A stretch of 64,000 nucleotides of DNA, taken from assembly GCA_934446065.1 (NCBI GenBank), contig CAKSDP010000005.1, forward strand, positions 1-64,000. The letters run 5' to 3'. Of the stretch, positions 24,739 to 35,519 are shown piece by piece. The first letter of the stretch is position 1, and each line of letters begins with the position of its first letter. The translations under genes were made by a program, and so were the position numbers. The notes below the pieces were generated by a model. That model was not told the origin of the DNA. It saw only the letters and a list, made by a program, of their open reading frames with translations, and searched no databases. The DNA comes from an uncultured Eubacteriales bacterium. GTDB lineage: Bacteria > Bacillota > Clostridia > Oscillospirales > CAG-272.

Positions 24739-26204
24739 ACTGTGCGCGTCTCCTTTCCGCTTGTGAGGGCCGCAGCGAACACTGCTCTGACGGTCGTTCC
24801 TTTTCCGGGCGTGCTCTCGATCTCGAGCCTTCCGCCGTGGATACGTGCGATCTGATCGCACAGCGACAGTCCAAGCCCCGCGCCGCCCGCGCTGCGTGAG
24901 CGGGATTTGTCAACCATGTAGAACGGCTCGGTCAGACGGCGCAGATGCTCCGGCTCGATCCCCGATCCGTCGTCCGAAACATACATGACGATATTTCCGC
25001 CCTCGGCAACGCATCCCGCGCGTATCTCCTTGCCGGGAGACGACGCCTTCGCCGAGTTGTCAACAAGGTTGTAAAGAAGCGATTTTATAAGCTCGCGGTC
25101 AAGCGGCATCACGATCCCGTGTGTGTCGAGCGTCAGCGTCAAGTGCGCCTTCGCAAGTATCGGGAACACTGTCACGTAGATTTCGTTGAACAGCTCCGTC
25201 GTGTCAACGTCCGTAATGTCGAGTCGAACGCTCTCCGTCGTTGCAAGCTCAAGCAGCTTTCCCGACAGACTGCGAAGGCGCTTCGCCTCCTCGACGATGA
25301 TCCCCGCGAATTCCTGACGCTGCCTTGTCGTCACGTTTTTCTTTATCCGCAGGATGTCGGCGAATCCCATGATCGACGTGAGCGGCGTTTTCATCTCGTG
25401 CGCAAAGTTGTCGATGAACTGCCTTCGCCCATCGGCGATGGAGCGAAGCTCGCCCATGCTCTTCTCGATTGCCTCCGCCATCGTGTTGATGTTGTGCGAC
25501 AGCTCAGCCACTTCGGCTCCGCCGCGCTCGTTGAGGCGCTGCGAAAAATCGCCCGCCGCAAGAGAGCGAAGCCTGCGGTTGATGCTGCCGATCGGCCGCA
25601 GCAGGAAATAAACGGAGATGAGCAGCACAAGCCCGCAGATGAACGACGACGCGGTCGAGAGCATCATGACGAAATCGAGCTGCGAGTTGTAATTGTCGTA
25701 GAGCTTTGTGATGTCGCGGAACGTGCAGAGCCTGTACAGCTCGCCGTCAAGTTGCATCGGGGACACCGTGCAGATGTATTTCTGTGCGCCGGAGCTTATA
25801 ACCGTGGAATACAGCTTGCCCGTGTCCACAACGGACGCAAGACTGTCCGGCATCTCCGGCACGACGTTTGTGCTCTTCCCGACGACATATCCGCCCGAAT
25901 CATATACTGCCGCAAGCTGAATCTTGCCGTTTGCCACAATATTCGAGATCACGTCCGCGCACTCATCGCGGTCGATGAGAATGCGGTCGTTCTTCAGCTT
26001 CTCGTATGCAATGCCGGTGATGATCGACGCGGCTGTGTATTCGTGCCTTTCTGCGGCAGCGTTTATCTCCTGATCCACTCCCGATGAAAAGTTCTGCCGC
26101 GATATGGTGGATGCCGTTATGCTTACGGCAGCCATGACAAACACGAGCGCCACAAGGAACACCTTGTGCCACAGCTTGAATATCGGCACTCTGTCCTTCT
26201 TCAT
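24735..26204 (-). CDS. sensor histidine kinase
   Basis: A 489-residue OmpR-partner kinase. Membrane segment 1 (about 14-34) is followed by an extracytoplasmic sensor of about 140 residues (35-175, Cache-like in length), membrane segment 2 (about 178-202) and a HAMP linker (203-255). The HisKA domain has phospho-acceptor H269 in FAHEMKTPLTS, and the HATPase has LLYNLVDNSAKA, DDGSGIEP and GGAGLGLSLC. It is translationally coupled by ATGA overlaps to the response regulator before it and the membrane partner after it. The ABC exporter transcribed in the opposite direction is a likely target. Confidence 0.93.
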   Translation of the reverse strand: MKKDRVPIFKLWHKVFLVALVFVMAAVSITASTISRQNFSSGVDQEINAAAERHEYTAASIITGIAYEKLKNDRILIDRDECADVISNIVANGKIQLAAVYDSGGYVVGKSTNVVPEMPDSLASVVDTGKLYSTVISSGAQKYICTVSPMQLDGELYRLCTFRDITKLYDNYNSQLDFVMMLSTASSFICGLVLLISVYFLLRPIGSINRRLRSLAAGDFSQRLNERGGAEVAELSHNINTMAEAIEKSMGELRSIADGRRQFIDNFAHEMKTPLTSIMGFADILRIKKNVTTRQRQEFAGIIVEEAKRLRSLSGKLLELATTESVRLDITDVDTTELFNEIYVTVFPILAKAHLTLTLDTHGIVMPLDRELIKSLLYNLVDNSAKASSPGKEIRAGCVAEGGNIVMYVSDDGSGIEPEHLRRLTEPFYMVDKSRSRSAGGAGLGLSLCDQIARIHGGRLEIESTPGKGTTVRAVFAAALTSGKETRTV

Positions 26205-26869
26205 TTGTCGTCCCGCAGCTTTTCAAGCCTGTACCCGAGCTTCGGTATCGTCACGAGCCGTCCGACAAGTCCCATCTTGCGCCGTACCTGCTGTACGTGA
26301 ATATCGACCGTACGGCTCTCTCCCGCAAAGTCATACCCCCACACCGCAGACAAAAGCCGCTCGCGCGTTATCGCGATGTCCTGATTCTGAAGGAAAAACA
26401 GAAGCACGTCGAATTCCTTCGGCGTCAGCGCGACCTCTTCGTCGCCGCGCTTTGCAATGTGCCTGTCCGTGTCAAGTGTTATGTCGCCGTATGTGAATAC
26501 GCGCTGACCGGCGCCGCGCCGCCTGAGCACGACCTCAATGCGTGCGAGCAGCTCGACCGCCTCAAACGGCTTGACAATGTAGTCCTCGGCTCCCGAGCGC
26601 AGACCGCGTACCTTACTTCCCACGTCCTGAAGCGCCGTCAGAAATATCACCGGCACATCGCAGTCGCGTATGTGCTCGTTAAGCTCAAATCCGTCCATGC
26701 CTGGCAGCATTACGTCGAGAAGTATAAGGTCGAACCTCTCACGGTGGATGCGCTCAAGCGCAGCGATGCCGTCGCGCTCCGTCGCACATTCGTATCCGAC
26801 GATCGAGAGCGCCGCCTCTATCATCTTGGCGATGTTTGCCTCGTCCTCAACGATCAGTATTTTAATCAC
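26201..26869 (-). CDS. OmpR/PhoB-family response regulator
   Basis: A 222-residue regulator. The receiver domain has the acidic pair E9-D10... and phospho-acceptor D52 in LILLDVMLPGMDG, the switch Thr in FLTAL, and the conserved Lys in YIVKPF. A winged-helix output domain follows (about 125-220, LTPKEFDVLLFFLQN and RTVDIHVQQVRRKMG). The start is GTG 26869, set by a perfect AGGAGG eight bases upstream. It has its own consensus promoter at 26900-26928. Confidence 0.95.
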   Translation of the reverse strand: MIKILIVEDEANIAKMIEAALSIVGYECATERDGIAALERIHRERFDLILLDVMLPGMDGFELNEHIRDCDVPVIFLTALQDVGSKVRGLRSGAEDYIVKPFEAVELLARIEVVLRRRGAGQRVFTYGDITLDTDRHIAKRGDEEVALTPKEFDVLLFFLQNQDIAITRERLLSAVWGYDFAGESRTVDIHVQQVRRKMGLVGRLVTIPKLGYRLEKLRDDK

Positions 26870-26899
26870 TGTGCAAACCTCCTTTGTCTCTCGGGTCTA

Positions 26900-26928
26900 T
26901 TGTAACCCGCACCGTTATTTTTGTCAAC
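26900..26928 (-). promoter_or_regulatory. sigma-A promoter of the two-component operon
   Basis: On the minus strand, TTGACA (26928-26923) and TACAAT (26905-26900) are separated by 17 bp. Confidence 0.85.
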
Positions 26929-27008
26929 ATACGCCGCAGGGGCGTCACGCACCAAATAATTTTACAAAATATGCGCCGCCGCCCCTTTATTTTCCGAGCA
27001 AAACACGA

Positions 27009-27064
27009 TATAATGTAGAAAAAGACATACCGCCGCCGCGCGATATTTTTGCAAAAGTTTTGCA
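27009..27064 (+). promoter_or_regulatory. -10 box and 15-bp palindrome upstream of the ABC exporter
   Basis: TATAAT at 27009-27014 has only a poor -35 (TTTATT at 26986), which suggests an activator-dependent promoter. TGCAAAA-G-TTTTGCA at 27050-27064 is a perfect 7-1-7 palindrome about 30 bases into the transcript. The gap from 26870 to 27129 holds no gene. Confidence 0.5.
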
Positions 27065-27129
27065 CGCGCCGCGGGATTTTTTGAGATAGGCGGAAGCGTC
27101 CTGCGCCTGCCGCCGGAGGGAGTTTCAAT

Positions 27130-27824
<695 letters not shown>

Positions 27825-27831
<7 letters not shown>

Positions 27832-30548
27832 TACGTCAGCTTTTCCGCAATATACGCGCGAGCTTTGCAAGATTTTTCGCCATTATGGCGATAATCGCTC
27901 TCGGAGTCGGCTTTTTCGCCGGTCTGACCGTCACAAAGGATGCGATGATCGTTACGGGCGACGACTACCTTCGCGAGCACGCGATGTACGATTTCAGACT
28001 GATTTCGACGCTCGGGATCACAGACGATGACGCAGCGCGTCTCGCCGGCGCGAGCGGGTATACGGTGCGCGGCGCGTACAGCGCCGATATCGTGTCCGAC
28101 GCAGGCTCGAGCGGCGACGCGGTCATGCGTATCCACTCGATCACGGACGGGGTCAATACTCTGTCGCTCAAGTTTGGTCGGATGCCGGAGAGCGCCGACG
28201 AATGTGTTGTTGACGCGCGTATGTTCGGCGAGGACGAGATCGGGCGCGTAATCTCCGCCGTCTCCGATGACGGCTCGGCGTCGCTTGCAGTGCGGTCGTA
28301 TAAGGTTGTCGGCATCGCAAATTCCGTGATGTATCTGAATCACGAGCGCGGCACAAGCACGCTCGGCGGCGGAAAGGTCGCAGGATTCATGTTCGTCCTG
28401 CCGGAGGCGTTCGATTCCGAGGTCTATACTGAGGCGTACCTCTGCGCGGACCTTCCCGGAAAAATATACACCGACGAGTACGACGACGCTGCGGCGGCAG
28501 CCGAGGACGAGATCACGCCGATCTTTGAGGATCTCGCGCGTGAGCGGTATGACACGCTCGTGTCGGATGCGACCGATGAGGTCGATTCCGCCGAGGCGGA
28601 GTATGAGTCGTCTCTTGCCGAATATGAAAAAGAGAAGAGCGACGCTATGACGGCGCTTGACAATACTCTCGCGCAGATAGAAGCCGGAGAGAGCGAGGTC
28701 GATGCCGCCGCGGCGATGTACGGGGAAGATAACCCGATGATCGCGGGGAAGCGTGCGGAGCTTCGCTCGGCGAGAGATGCATATGAGTCTGCAAGAGCCG
28801 ACGCCGAAGCGGAATTTGCCGATGCCGCAGAAAGGCTTGCGTCGGCGAAAGACGATATTGACGACGCGCGTCTGAAGATCGCCGATATAAAGGAGCCTGA
28901 CACATATGTGCTCGGGCGGAACGCAAACACGGGATACGTCTGCTTTGATACGGATTCGTCGATCGTCGAGGGAGTTGCGCGCGTGTTCCCGCTGTTCTTC
29001 TTCCTTGTGGCGGCGCTTGTCTGCTCGACCACCATGACGAGAATGATCGACGAGCAGAGAGGAAAGATCGGCACGCTCAAGGCGCTCGGCTATTCCGATG
29101 CTGCGGTCATGTCGATCTACGGCGCGTATTCCGGAAGCGCGGCGCTTATCGGAGCCGTCGCCGGATTTTTCGTCGGAACATGGCTGTTCCCGTATACGAT
29201 ATGGACCGCATACGGTATACTGTACGGCTTTGCCGAAATACACTACCTCTTCTCACCGATCCTTTTTGCGATATCACTGGCGGCGGCGCTCGCCTGCTCG
29301 CTCGGCGTAACTCTTGCCGTCGGTGCAAGGGAGCTTCACGAGTTTCCTGCGGCGCTCATGCGGCCGAAGGCACCCGCTGACGGCAAGCGCATCCTTCTTG
29401 AGCGCATCACACCTCTGTGGAAGAGGATGAAGTTTCTGCACAAGGTCTCTGCGAGAAATATTTTCCGCTATAAAAAGAGGCTCGTCATGATGATCGCCGG
29501 CATCGGCGGATGCATGGCGCTGATGCTAACCGGTTTCGGCATCTCCGATTCAGTCAAGAATATCGTCGCATATCAGTACTACGATATAATGAAGTACGAC
29601 TTCGAGGTCTCGTTTGCCGACGGTCTGTCGTCAGAGGTCTGCGGCGAGTTTGCGGACTCCGCCGCAGACCTTCTTTCCGGCATCGGATTTCTGACCGAGA
29701 AGAGCGTCGATGTGACGGGTGACGAGACAAAGAGCGCAACGCTCATCTGCGCCGACGGCGATATATCGGAGTTCTTCGATATGCACAGGCGCGGCGAGAG
29801 CGTGCCGTATCCCGGCAGCGGCGAGGTCGCAATGAACGAAAAGCTCGCGTCTATGGTCGGGGTCTCGGTCGGCGACAGCATTACTCTTGCGGTCGGAGAC
29901 CGCGACAGCGTGAGCGTTACCGTATCGGGAATATTTGAGAACTACGTGGGGAATTACGTCTGCGTCGGAGCGGACGTGTATGAGAGCGTGTTCGGCGAGG
30001 AGCCGACGGTGAACGCGGCGTTTGCCGTTTCCGTCGCGGACGGCGATCTGCACAGCATTGCCGCATCTCTCATAAACGACTGCGGAGCCGACGGCGTGTC
30101 GGTGTCAGCCGATCTGCGCGAGCGCGTGGACGGCATGATGGCGAGTATGAACTACATCATTCTGCTTGTAATAATCTGCGCGGGCGCTCTCGCGTTCATC
30201 GTCCTGTTCAACCTCGGCAATATCAATATAACCGAGCGCGTGAGGGAGATCGCGACGATCAAGGTGCTCGGCTTCTATCCGGGCGAGACCGGGGCGTATG
30301 TCCTGCGTGAGAATATCGTTCTTACCGCGATGGGCACGGCGTTCGGTATTATTCCGGGAATCGCGCTGCACAGGTTCGTTATGGCGCAGATAAAGATCGA
30401 TATGGTCAGCTTCGCTGTGAAGATCCTGCCGCAGAGCTACCTCTATGCGGTGGCGCTTACGTTTGTATTCTCGATCGCGGTCGATCTTATAATGCGCCGC
30501 AAGCTTTCGCGGATAAGCATGACGGAATCGCTCAAATCGGTGGAGTAA
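27825..30548 (+). CDS. large FtsX/MacB-type ABC permease with an extracytoplasmic coiled coil
   Basis: A 907-residue permease with two FtsX cores. Membrane segment 1 lies at about 16-36. A large outer region (about 40-375) includes a long Glu/Ala/Ser-rich coiled-coil stretch at about 245-360 (EAEYESSLAEYEKEKSDAM). Three membrane segments follow at about 385-500. A second outer domain (about 570-770) precedes the last three segments. The C-terminus is RRKLSRISMTESLKSVE. FtsX-type permeases with such coiled coils act as mechanotransmission machines rather than classical pumps. Substrate unknown; context suggests an envelope agent. Confidence 0.9.
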
Positions 30549-30582
30549 TTTTTCAAATCCGTCAATATATCGGCATTCGAGG

Positions 30583-30612
30583 TTGACAAACCCTCGGGCT
30601 GTGGTGTACAAT
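30583..30612 (+). promoter_or_regulatory. sigma-A promoter of the yicC operon
   Basis: TTGACA at 30583-30588 and TACAAT at 30607-30612 with an 18-bp spacer. Confidence 0.75.
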
Positions 30613-30654
30613 ATTATGTAGGCAAAAATTGAGTATTGAAGGGTGGCGTGACAG

Positions 30655-31548
30655 ATGCTCAGGAGCATGACCGCGTTCGGACGCGCAAGAGGCGTGAGCC
30701 GATCGGGCAACCGCGATATTACGGTTGAAGTGAAATCGGTCAACAGCAGATACCTCGACCTGTCAATAAGACTGCCGAGGAGCCTCTCCCATCTCGAGGA
30801 CAAGATCCGCACCTATATATCGGAGCGCGGTATCGTCCGCGGCAAGGTAGAGCTTTCCGTTACGGCTGACGTGATATCTCAGGACGGCGGGGACATAATC
30901 CTCGACGAAGGCGCCGCAGAGGCGTATATCAGAGCGCTTTGCGCACTGAGGGACAGCTTCTCCCTTGCGGACGATATTTCCGTCATGACCGTGGCGCAGA
31001 ATCACGAGCTTTTCCGCACACGCCGACCTGCCGATGACTGCGAGCGGGACTATCTCGATGTGCTGCCGATAATGTCGGAGGCGCTCGATGTGTTCTGCCG
31101 TCGCAGGGAGGACGAGGGAGCGGCGCTCGTGCGCGATATCCACCTGAAAATGGACAGGATCCGCGCTCTTGCGGAGCGTGCAAAAGCTCTTTCCGAGGCG
31201 GACATTGCCGATTACAGAGAAAGACTCTATACAAGAATAAAAAAGGTGCTCGACGAGTCCGGAATGGAGGTCGCCGAGAGCCGCATTATTACCGAAGCGG
31301 CTTTGTATGCCGATCGTGTCGCCGTTGACGAGGAGACGGTTCGTCTCGAGAGCCATTTTGCGGCGATGGATGAGATGCTTGCATCTGATCAGCCGTCGGG
31401 ACGCAAGCTTGACTTCCTCATTCAGGAGATGAACAGAGAGGTCAACACGATGGGCTCCAAATCGAATGTGACTGAGCTTTCGCTCATCGTCGTCGAGATG
31501 AAGAACGAGCTGGAGAAGATCCGCGAGCAGATCCAGAACCTTGAGTAG
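30655..31548 (+). CDS. yicC: YicC family endoribonuclease
   Basis: A 297-residue member of the YicC/YloC family, recently recognised as an endoribonuclease that can control small-RNA levels. The family N-terminus MLRSMTAFGRA is present, with VEVKSVNSRYLDLSIRLPR next, and the C-terminal block KLDFLIQEMNREVNTMGSKS, which is almost invariant. The start ATG 30655 has a modest SD (GGGTGG). It heads a long same-strand run with remA, gmk and rpoZ, the usual Bacillota order. Confidence 0.96.
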   Translation: MLRSMTAFGRARGVSRSGNRDITVEVKSVNSRYLDLSIRLPRSLSHLEDKIRTYISERGIVRGKVELSVTADVISQDGGDIILDEGAAEAYIRALCALRDSFSLADDISVMTVAQNHELFRTRRPADDCERDYLDVLPIMSEALDVFCRRREDEGAALVRDIHLKMDRIRALAERAKALSEADIADYRERLYTRIKKVLDESGMEVAESRIITEAALYADRVAVDEETVRLESHFAAMDEMLASDQPSGRKLDFLIQEMNREVNTMGSKSNVTELSLIVVEMKNELEKIREQIQNLE

Positions 31549-31557
31549 GAGACGCGC

Positions 31558-31833
31558 GTGAGATTTATAAATATAGGCTTTTCAAATATGGTGTCGGCTG
31601 ACAGGATCGTCGCGGTAGCGACGCCGGACAGCGCACCGATCAAGCGACTGATACAGGATTCCCGCGATTTCGGACGGGTCATCGACTGCTCGTGCGGCAG
31701 AAAGACGCGCTCGGTGATCGTCACCGACAGCGACCACGTGATCCTCTCCGCGATCCAGGCGGAGACTATCGCCGGACGTCTCGACGGTGAGTGCGCCGAC
31801 GATTTTGCGGATGACGCCGAGCTTGACGAATGA
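31558..31833 (+). CDS. remA: RemA-like DNA-binding regulator (DUF370)
   Basis: A 91-residue protein. The N-terminus MRFINIGFSNMVSADRIVAV and the centre (SAPIKRLIQDSRDFGRVIDC, RKTRSVIVTDSDHVILSAIQ) are the RemA signature. In Bacillus subtilis RemA is a ring-forming activator of biofilm matrix genes. GTG 31558 is set by AGGAG eight bases upstream. An acidic tail (CADDFADDAELDE) extends the protein slightly beyond the family core. It is followed directly by gmk. Confidence 0.93.
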   Translation: MRFINIGFSNMVSADRIVAVATPDSAPIKRLIQDSRDFGRVIDCSCGRKTRSVIVTDSDHVILSAIQAETIAGRLDGECADDFADDAELDE

Positions 31834-31859
31834 TCTACCCCGTGAAAGGATACACAAAT

Positions 31860-32474
31860 ATGAGCGAACGCGACGGCGTTTTAATGGTAATATCGGGCCC
31901 CGCCGGCAGCGGCAAGGGTACTGCGGTGAAGCTGCTTTTTGACATCGTGCCGGAGCTGACTCTGTCGGTCTCCGCAACGACGCGGTCTCCGCGCCCCGGT
32001 GAGGTTGACGGAGTACACTACTTCTTCATCTCGAAGGAGGAATTCCGTGAAAAGCTCGCCGCAGGCGAGATACTCGAACACACCGAGTATTGCGGCAACT
32101 ATTACGGCACGCCGGAGAAGGCTGTGCGCGACACGCTCTCGCGCGGACGCGACGTGATCCTCGAGATCGAGGTGGACGGTGCGTCTCAGATAAAGAAAAA
32201 ATTCCCCGATGCCGTGACGGTGATGCTCTTGCCGCCGGACGGCAAATCCCTCGAGGCAAGACTGAGAGGGCGCGGCACCGAGACGGACGACGTTATAGCG
32301 GCACGCATGGCTCGCGCCAGAGCGGAGATCGCGCTCGCAGACTCATACGATTACATCGTCGTGAGCCGCGACGGCGAGGCTGAAAAATGTGCCGGCGATA
32401 TCGCGTCGATACTTGTGGCGGAGCACGCAAAGAGAGCGCGGATGAAGTCGGTGATCGAAGGCTTCTTCGCCTGA
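31860..32474 (+). CDS. gmk: guanylate kinase
   Basis: A 204-residue kinase converting GMP to GDP with ATP. The P-loop is ISGPAGSGKGT, the GMP-binding segment is TTRSPRPGEVDGVHYFF, and the lid and catalytic parts are EYCGNYYGT and ILEIEVDGA. ATG 31860 is preferred (SD GAAAGGA, nine bases upstream, and normal family length). An earlier in-frame ATG at 31830 overlaps the remA stop but adds ten residues that relatives lack. Confidence 0.96.
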   Translation: MSERDGVLMVISGPAGSGKGTAVKLLFDIVPELTLSVSATTRSPRPGEVDGVHYFFISKEEFREKLAAGEILEHTEYCGNYYGTPEKAVRDTLSRGRDVILEIEVDGASQIKKKFPDAVTVMLLPPDGKSLEARLRGRGTETDDVIAARMARARAEIALADSYDYIVVSRDGEAEKCAGDIASILVAEHAKRARMKSVIEGFFA

Positions 32475-32543
32475 TAATGCCAAACCCTATCCGGACAACC
32501 GGAAATTATATAAAGCTATATATGCGAAAGGACAGTGACGCTT

Positions 32544-32861
32544 ATGGATATGATATATCCCTCTATCGGAGAGCTTACGAAAGGAAATGTGAACAGATAT
32601 GCGCTCGTCATCGCCACCGCAAAGTGCGCGAGAGCCATTACCAATGAGTACGTGAGACAGCGCGAGCGCGCCGAGCGGCTCATTGCAAACAAGGACACGG
32701 ACAAGAGCCTTTCATCCATGATCAGCAAGGAGTTCCGCGAGGACAAAGCCGTTCGTACTGCAATCAACCGCATCTATGACGGTGAGTATCAGATCGTTGT
32801 TGACGGTGAGGATGAGGACGCTTCTGCCGCATCTGAGGAAGCAAAAACCGAGGAAAACTGA
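32544..32861 (+). CDS. rpoZ: RNA polymerase omega subunit
   Basis: A 105-residue omega subunit that helps assemble and stabilise RNA polymerase. Its core (MIYPSIGELTKGNVNRYALV, IATAKCARAITNE) is clear, followed by a long charged region. ATG 32544 fits the SD AAAGGA (11-base spacing); GTG 32535 lies only two bases after it. The C-terminal tail is acidic (EDEDASAASEEAKTEE) and longer than in many relatives. It follows gmk, the standard order. Confidence 0.93.
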   Translation: MDMIYPSIGELTKGNVNRYALVIATAKCARAITNEYVRQRERAERLIANKDTDKSLSSMISKEFREDKAVRTAINRIYDGEYQIVVDGEDEDASAASEEAKTEEN

Positions 32862-32965
32862 AAATTAGCCGCTGAAGTGCGACTGTCGGGGCTGTCACGT
32901 AAGGCGTGGCAGCCTCTTGAACTTTCGGCGGATCATTTGATTTTTGACGGAAAGGAGGCAGAGAC

Positions 32966-35473
32966 GTGGAGTTTGCGTCGGTCTATATTCTTGAAGCGCC
33001 GTATCACGCCGACCGCGAGTACGACTATTTTGTACCGCCGGAGTTTGACGGCGTTACGGTCGGCAGCGCGGTCACAGTTCCGTTCGGCCGTTCAAACCGC
33101 AAGACCGCAGCGATAGTCGTAGCGCTGAAATCCGAAGTGGAAAGAGACAACGTCAAGCCGATCTCCTCCGTTACAAGGCGCGATCTGTTGTCGGCGGAGA
33201 TGATATCCCTTGCCGGATTCATGCGCGAGCACACGCTCTGCACCTTCGGCGACGCGGTGCGCGCGATGATCCCGACGTTCGCACTGTCGAAGATCTGCGA
33301 GTATTACCGCGCGGCGGACGTTTCACTCGACGGGATCGGCGAGCGTGCCGGGATGATCGTGTCCTATATCGCCGCTCGCGGCAAGGTCTCGGCTGCCGCC
33401 GTCAAACGCGAATTCGGCGCCGAGGCGCAGTCCGCACTGAACGATCTTGTCCGCGCGGGCGCGCTGATAAGAGAGAGAGAGGATTCGTCGGGCGACCAGG
33501 TCCGGCGTAGACTGGTGCTCTCTCTCAAGATCACGCCTGAGGACGCGGAGCGCATCGCCGACGGGCGCGATCCGGCAAATCGGCTGAGAAGCACCGCGCA
33601 GGCGGCAATGCTCCGCGCTCTCGCCGCACACGGTGACGGAAGCGTCACGCTAGACGAGCTTGTGCAGGAGTGCCCCGATGCCGACAGAGTCCGTGCGCGT
33701 GCTCTCGAGCGGCGTGGGCTTGTCGCACTCTCTGAGGAGGAGGTCAGGCGCGACCCGTATATGGGACGAGCTGTCCGACACTGCGAGCTTCCGCCGCTGA
33801 CGGACGAGCAGACAGCCGCCGTCGCGACGCTCTCGGAGCTGTACTCATCGGGTGAGCCGCGCGCGGCTCTGCTGCACGGTGTGACCGGCTCCGGCAAAAC
33901 GCGCGTTATAATTGAGATGATCCGCCGCGTGAGCGCGGATGGGAGAGGTACGATCGTGCTCGTGCCGGAGATAGCGCTGACGCCGCAGACTGTCGGTGTG
34001 TTTGTCTCCGAGTTCGGAGACAGGGTAGCGGTGATGCACTCGCAGCTCAGCTCGGGCGAGCGCTTCGACGCATGGCGCAGGATAAGATCAGGCGATGCCG
34101 ATGTTGTCATCGGCACGCGATCCGCCGTGTTCGCTCCGGTTCGCCGCCTCGGCATGATCGTGATCGACGAGGAGCAGGAGCACACGTACAAATCGGATAT
34201 AAGCCCGAAATACCTCGCGCACGATATCGCGAGAAAAAGATGCGCCGACAACGGCGCGCTCATGCTGCTCGCCTCGGCGACTCCGTCTCTCGGAAGCTAT
34301 TATAAGGCTAAATGCGGCACCTACACCCTCGTTGAGCTGAAGCATCGCTGCAACGGCGGAGCCTTGCCCGAGGTCGTTATATGCGACACGCGCCGTGAGT
34401 TCCTCGAGGGAAATACATCGCCATACGGAGCCGAGCTGCGGCAAAGACTTGTCGATAACACCGCCGCCGGAATGCAGTCGATCGTTTTTCTGAACAGGCG
34501 CGGTTACAGCAGCATCCTCACTTGCCGAAGCTGCGGTGAGCCTGTGAAGTGCCCGCACTGCTCGGTCTCGCTCACGTATCACACGCACAAGCACCTGCGC
34601 GACGGTGAGGGCGAGGATTACCTCCGCCGCAGAGCGGAGAGCGGCAACCTCACTTGCCATTACTGCGGATTCACCGCACCGGTGCCGAGCGTTTGCCCGG
34701 AATGCGCATCACCGCATCTCGCGTTCATGGGCTACGGTACACAGAGGGCGGAGGATGAGCTGTGCTCCATGCTGCCCGAAGGCTCGGTCATCCGCATGGA
34801 TACGGATACCACGAAAACGAAGTTTTCTCACGAGGAGATACTCTCCCGCTTCAAGCGCGGCGAGGCGAAGGTCCTCGTGGGAACGCAGATCGTCACAAAG
34901 GGACACGATTTTCCCCGCGTCACACTTGTCGGTGTGCTCAACGCCGACGCGTCACTCTACCTCGACGATTACCGCGCGGGCGAGCGCACGTTCGCCATGC
35001 TCACTCAGGTGATCGGCAGAGCGGGACGGGCGGATGCTCCCGGCGTCGCCGTCATACAGACGCAGAATCCCGATTCCGAGGTGATACAGCTTGCCGCCGC
35101 GCAGGATTATCCGTCGTTTTACGACCTCGAGATCCGCATGAGGCGTGCGCTCGTGTTCCCGCCGTTCTGCGATATTGCGGTGTTCACGCTGACATCTGCG
35201 GATGAAGCGCTGCTGCATACAGGAACCGTGCGTCTTGCCGAGCTTGTCAGAGGCAAGCTTGCGGGCGAGTTCTCCGACGTAAAAACTGTCGTGTTCGGAC
35301 CGTTTGAGGCGCCGATATACAAGGTGCAGAACAACTGTCGGATGAGAATGGTCATAAAATGCAAGGACAATCGCCGCACGCGGGAGTTTTTGTCGTCCGT
35401 GATGTGCGATTTTGCAAGGAAAGGTTCGCACCGGCTGACGCTCGGCGTTGATATAAATCCGTCGTCGCTGTGA
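32966..35473 (+). CDS. priA: primosomal replication-restart helicase PriA
   Basis: An 835-residue helicase that reloads the replisome at stalled forks. An N-terminal DNA-binding domain (VYILEAPYHADREYDYFVP) is followed by a winged helix. The DEAH-type helicase has Walker A HGVTGSGKT and the box DEEQEHTYKSD. A zinc cluster with eight cysteines follows (CRSCGEPVKCPHC, CHYCGFTAPVPSVCPEC), then a C-terminal domain (QVIGRAGRADAPG, FPPFCDI). Start GTG 32966 is fixed by AAAGGAGG. The usual coaBC gene is missing between rpoZ and priA. Confidence 0.97.
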   Translation: MEFASVYILEAPYHADREYDYFVPPEFDGVTVGSAVTVPFGRSNRKTAAIVVALKSEVERDNVKPISSVTRRDLLSAEMISLAGFMREHTLCTFGDAVRAMIPTFALSKICEYYRAADVSLDGIGERAGMIVSYIAARGKVSAAAVKREFGAEAQSALNDLVRAGALIREREDSSGDQVRRRLVLSLKITPEDAERIADGRDPANRLRSTAQAAMLRALAAHGDGSVTLDELVQECPDADRVRARALERRGLVALSEEEVRRDPYMGRAVRHCELPPLTDEQTAAVATLSELYSSGEPRAALLHGVTGSGKTRVIIEMIRRVSADGRGTIVLVPEIALTPQTVGVFVSEFGDRVAVMHSQLSSGERFDAWRRIRSGDADVVIGTRSAVFAPVRRLGMIVIDEEQEHTYKSDISPKYLAHDIARKRCADNGALMLLASATPSLGSYYKAKCGTYTLVELKHRCNGGALPEVVICDTRREFLEGNTSPYGAELRQRLVDNTAAGMQSIVFLNRRGYSSILTCRSCGEPVKCPHCSVSLTYHTHKHLRDGEGEDYLRRRAESGNLTCHYCGFTAPVPSVCPECASPHLAFMGYGTQRAEDELCSMLPEGSVIRMDTDTTKTKFSHEEILSRFKRGEAKVLVGTQIVTKGHDFPRVTLVGVLNADASLYLDDYRAGERTFAMLTQVIGRAGRADAPGVAVIQTQNPDSEVIQLAAAQDYPSFYDLEIRMRRALVFPPFCDIAVFTLTSADEALLHTGTVRLAELVRGKLAGEFSDVKTVVFGPFEAPIYKVQNNCRMRMVIKCKDNRRTREFLSSVMCDFARKGSHRLTLGVDINPSSL

Positions 35474-35488
35474 GACGGCGCAAGTGTG

Positions 35489-35519
35489 AAAGGAGACCCG
35501 CGCTGCGGGACAGATAAAT
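35489..35519 (+). promoter_or_regulatory. def ribosome binding site separated from the start codon by a small hairpin
   Basis: AAGGAG ends at 35495, 24 bases before ATG 35520, too far for normal initiation. Between them CCCGC-GCT-GCGGG (35497-35509) can fold into a 5-bp stem-loop, which reduces the effective spacing to about 11 bases. No other SD is closer. Confidence 0.5.
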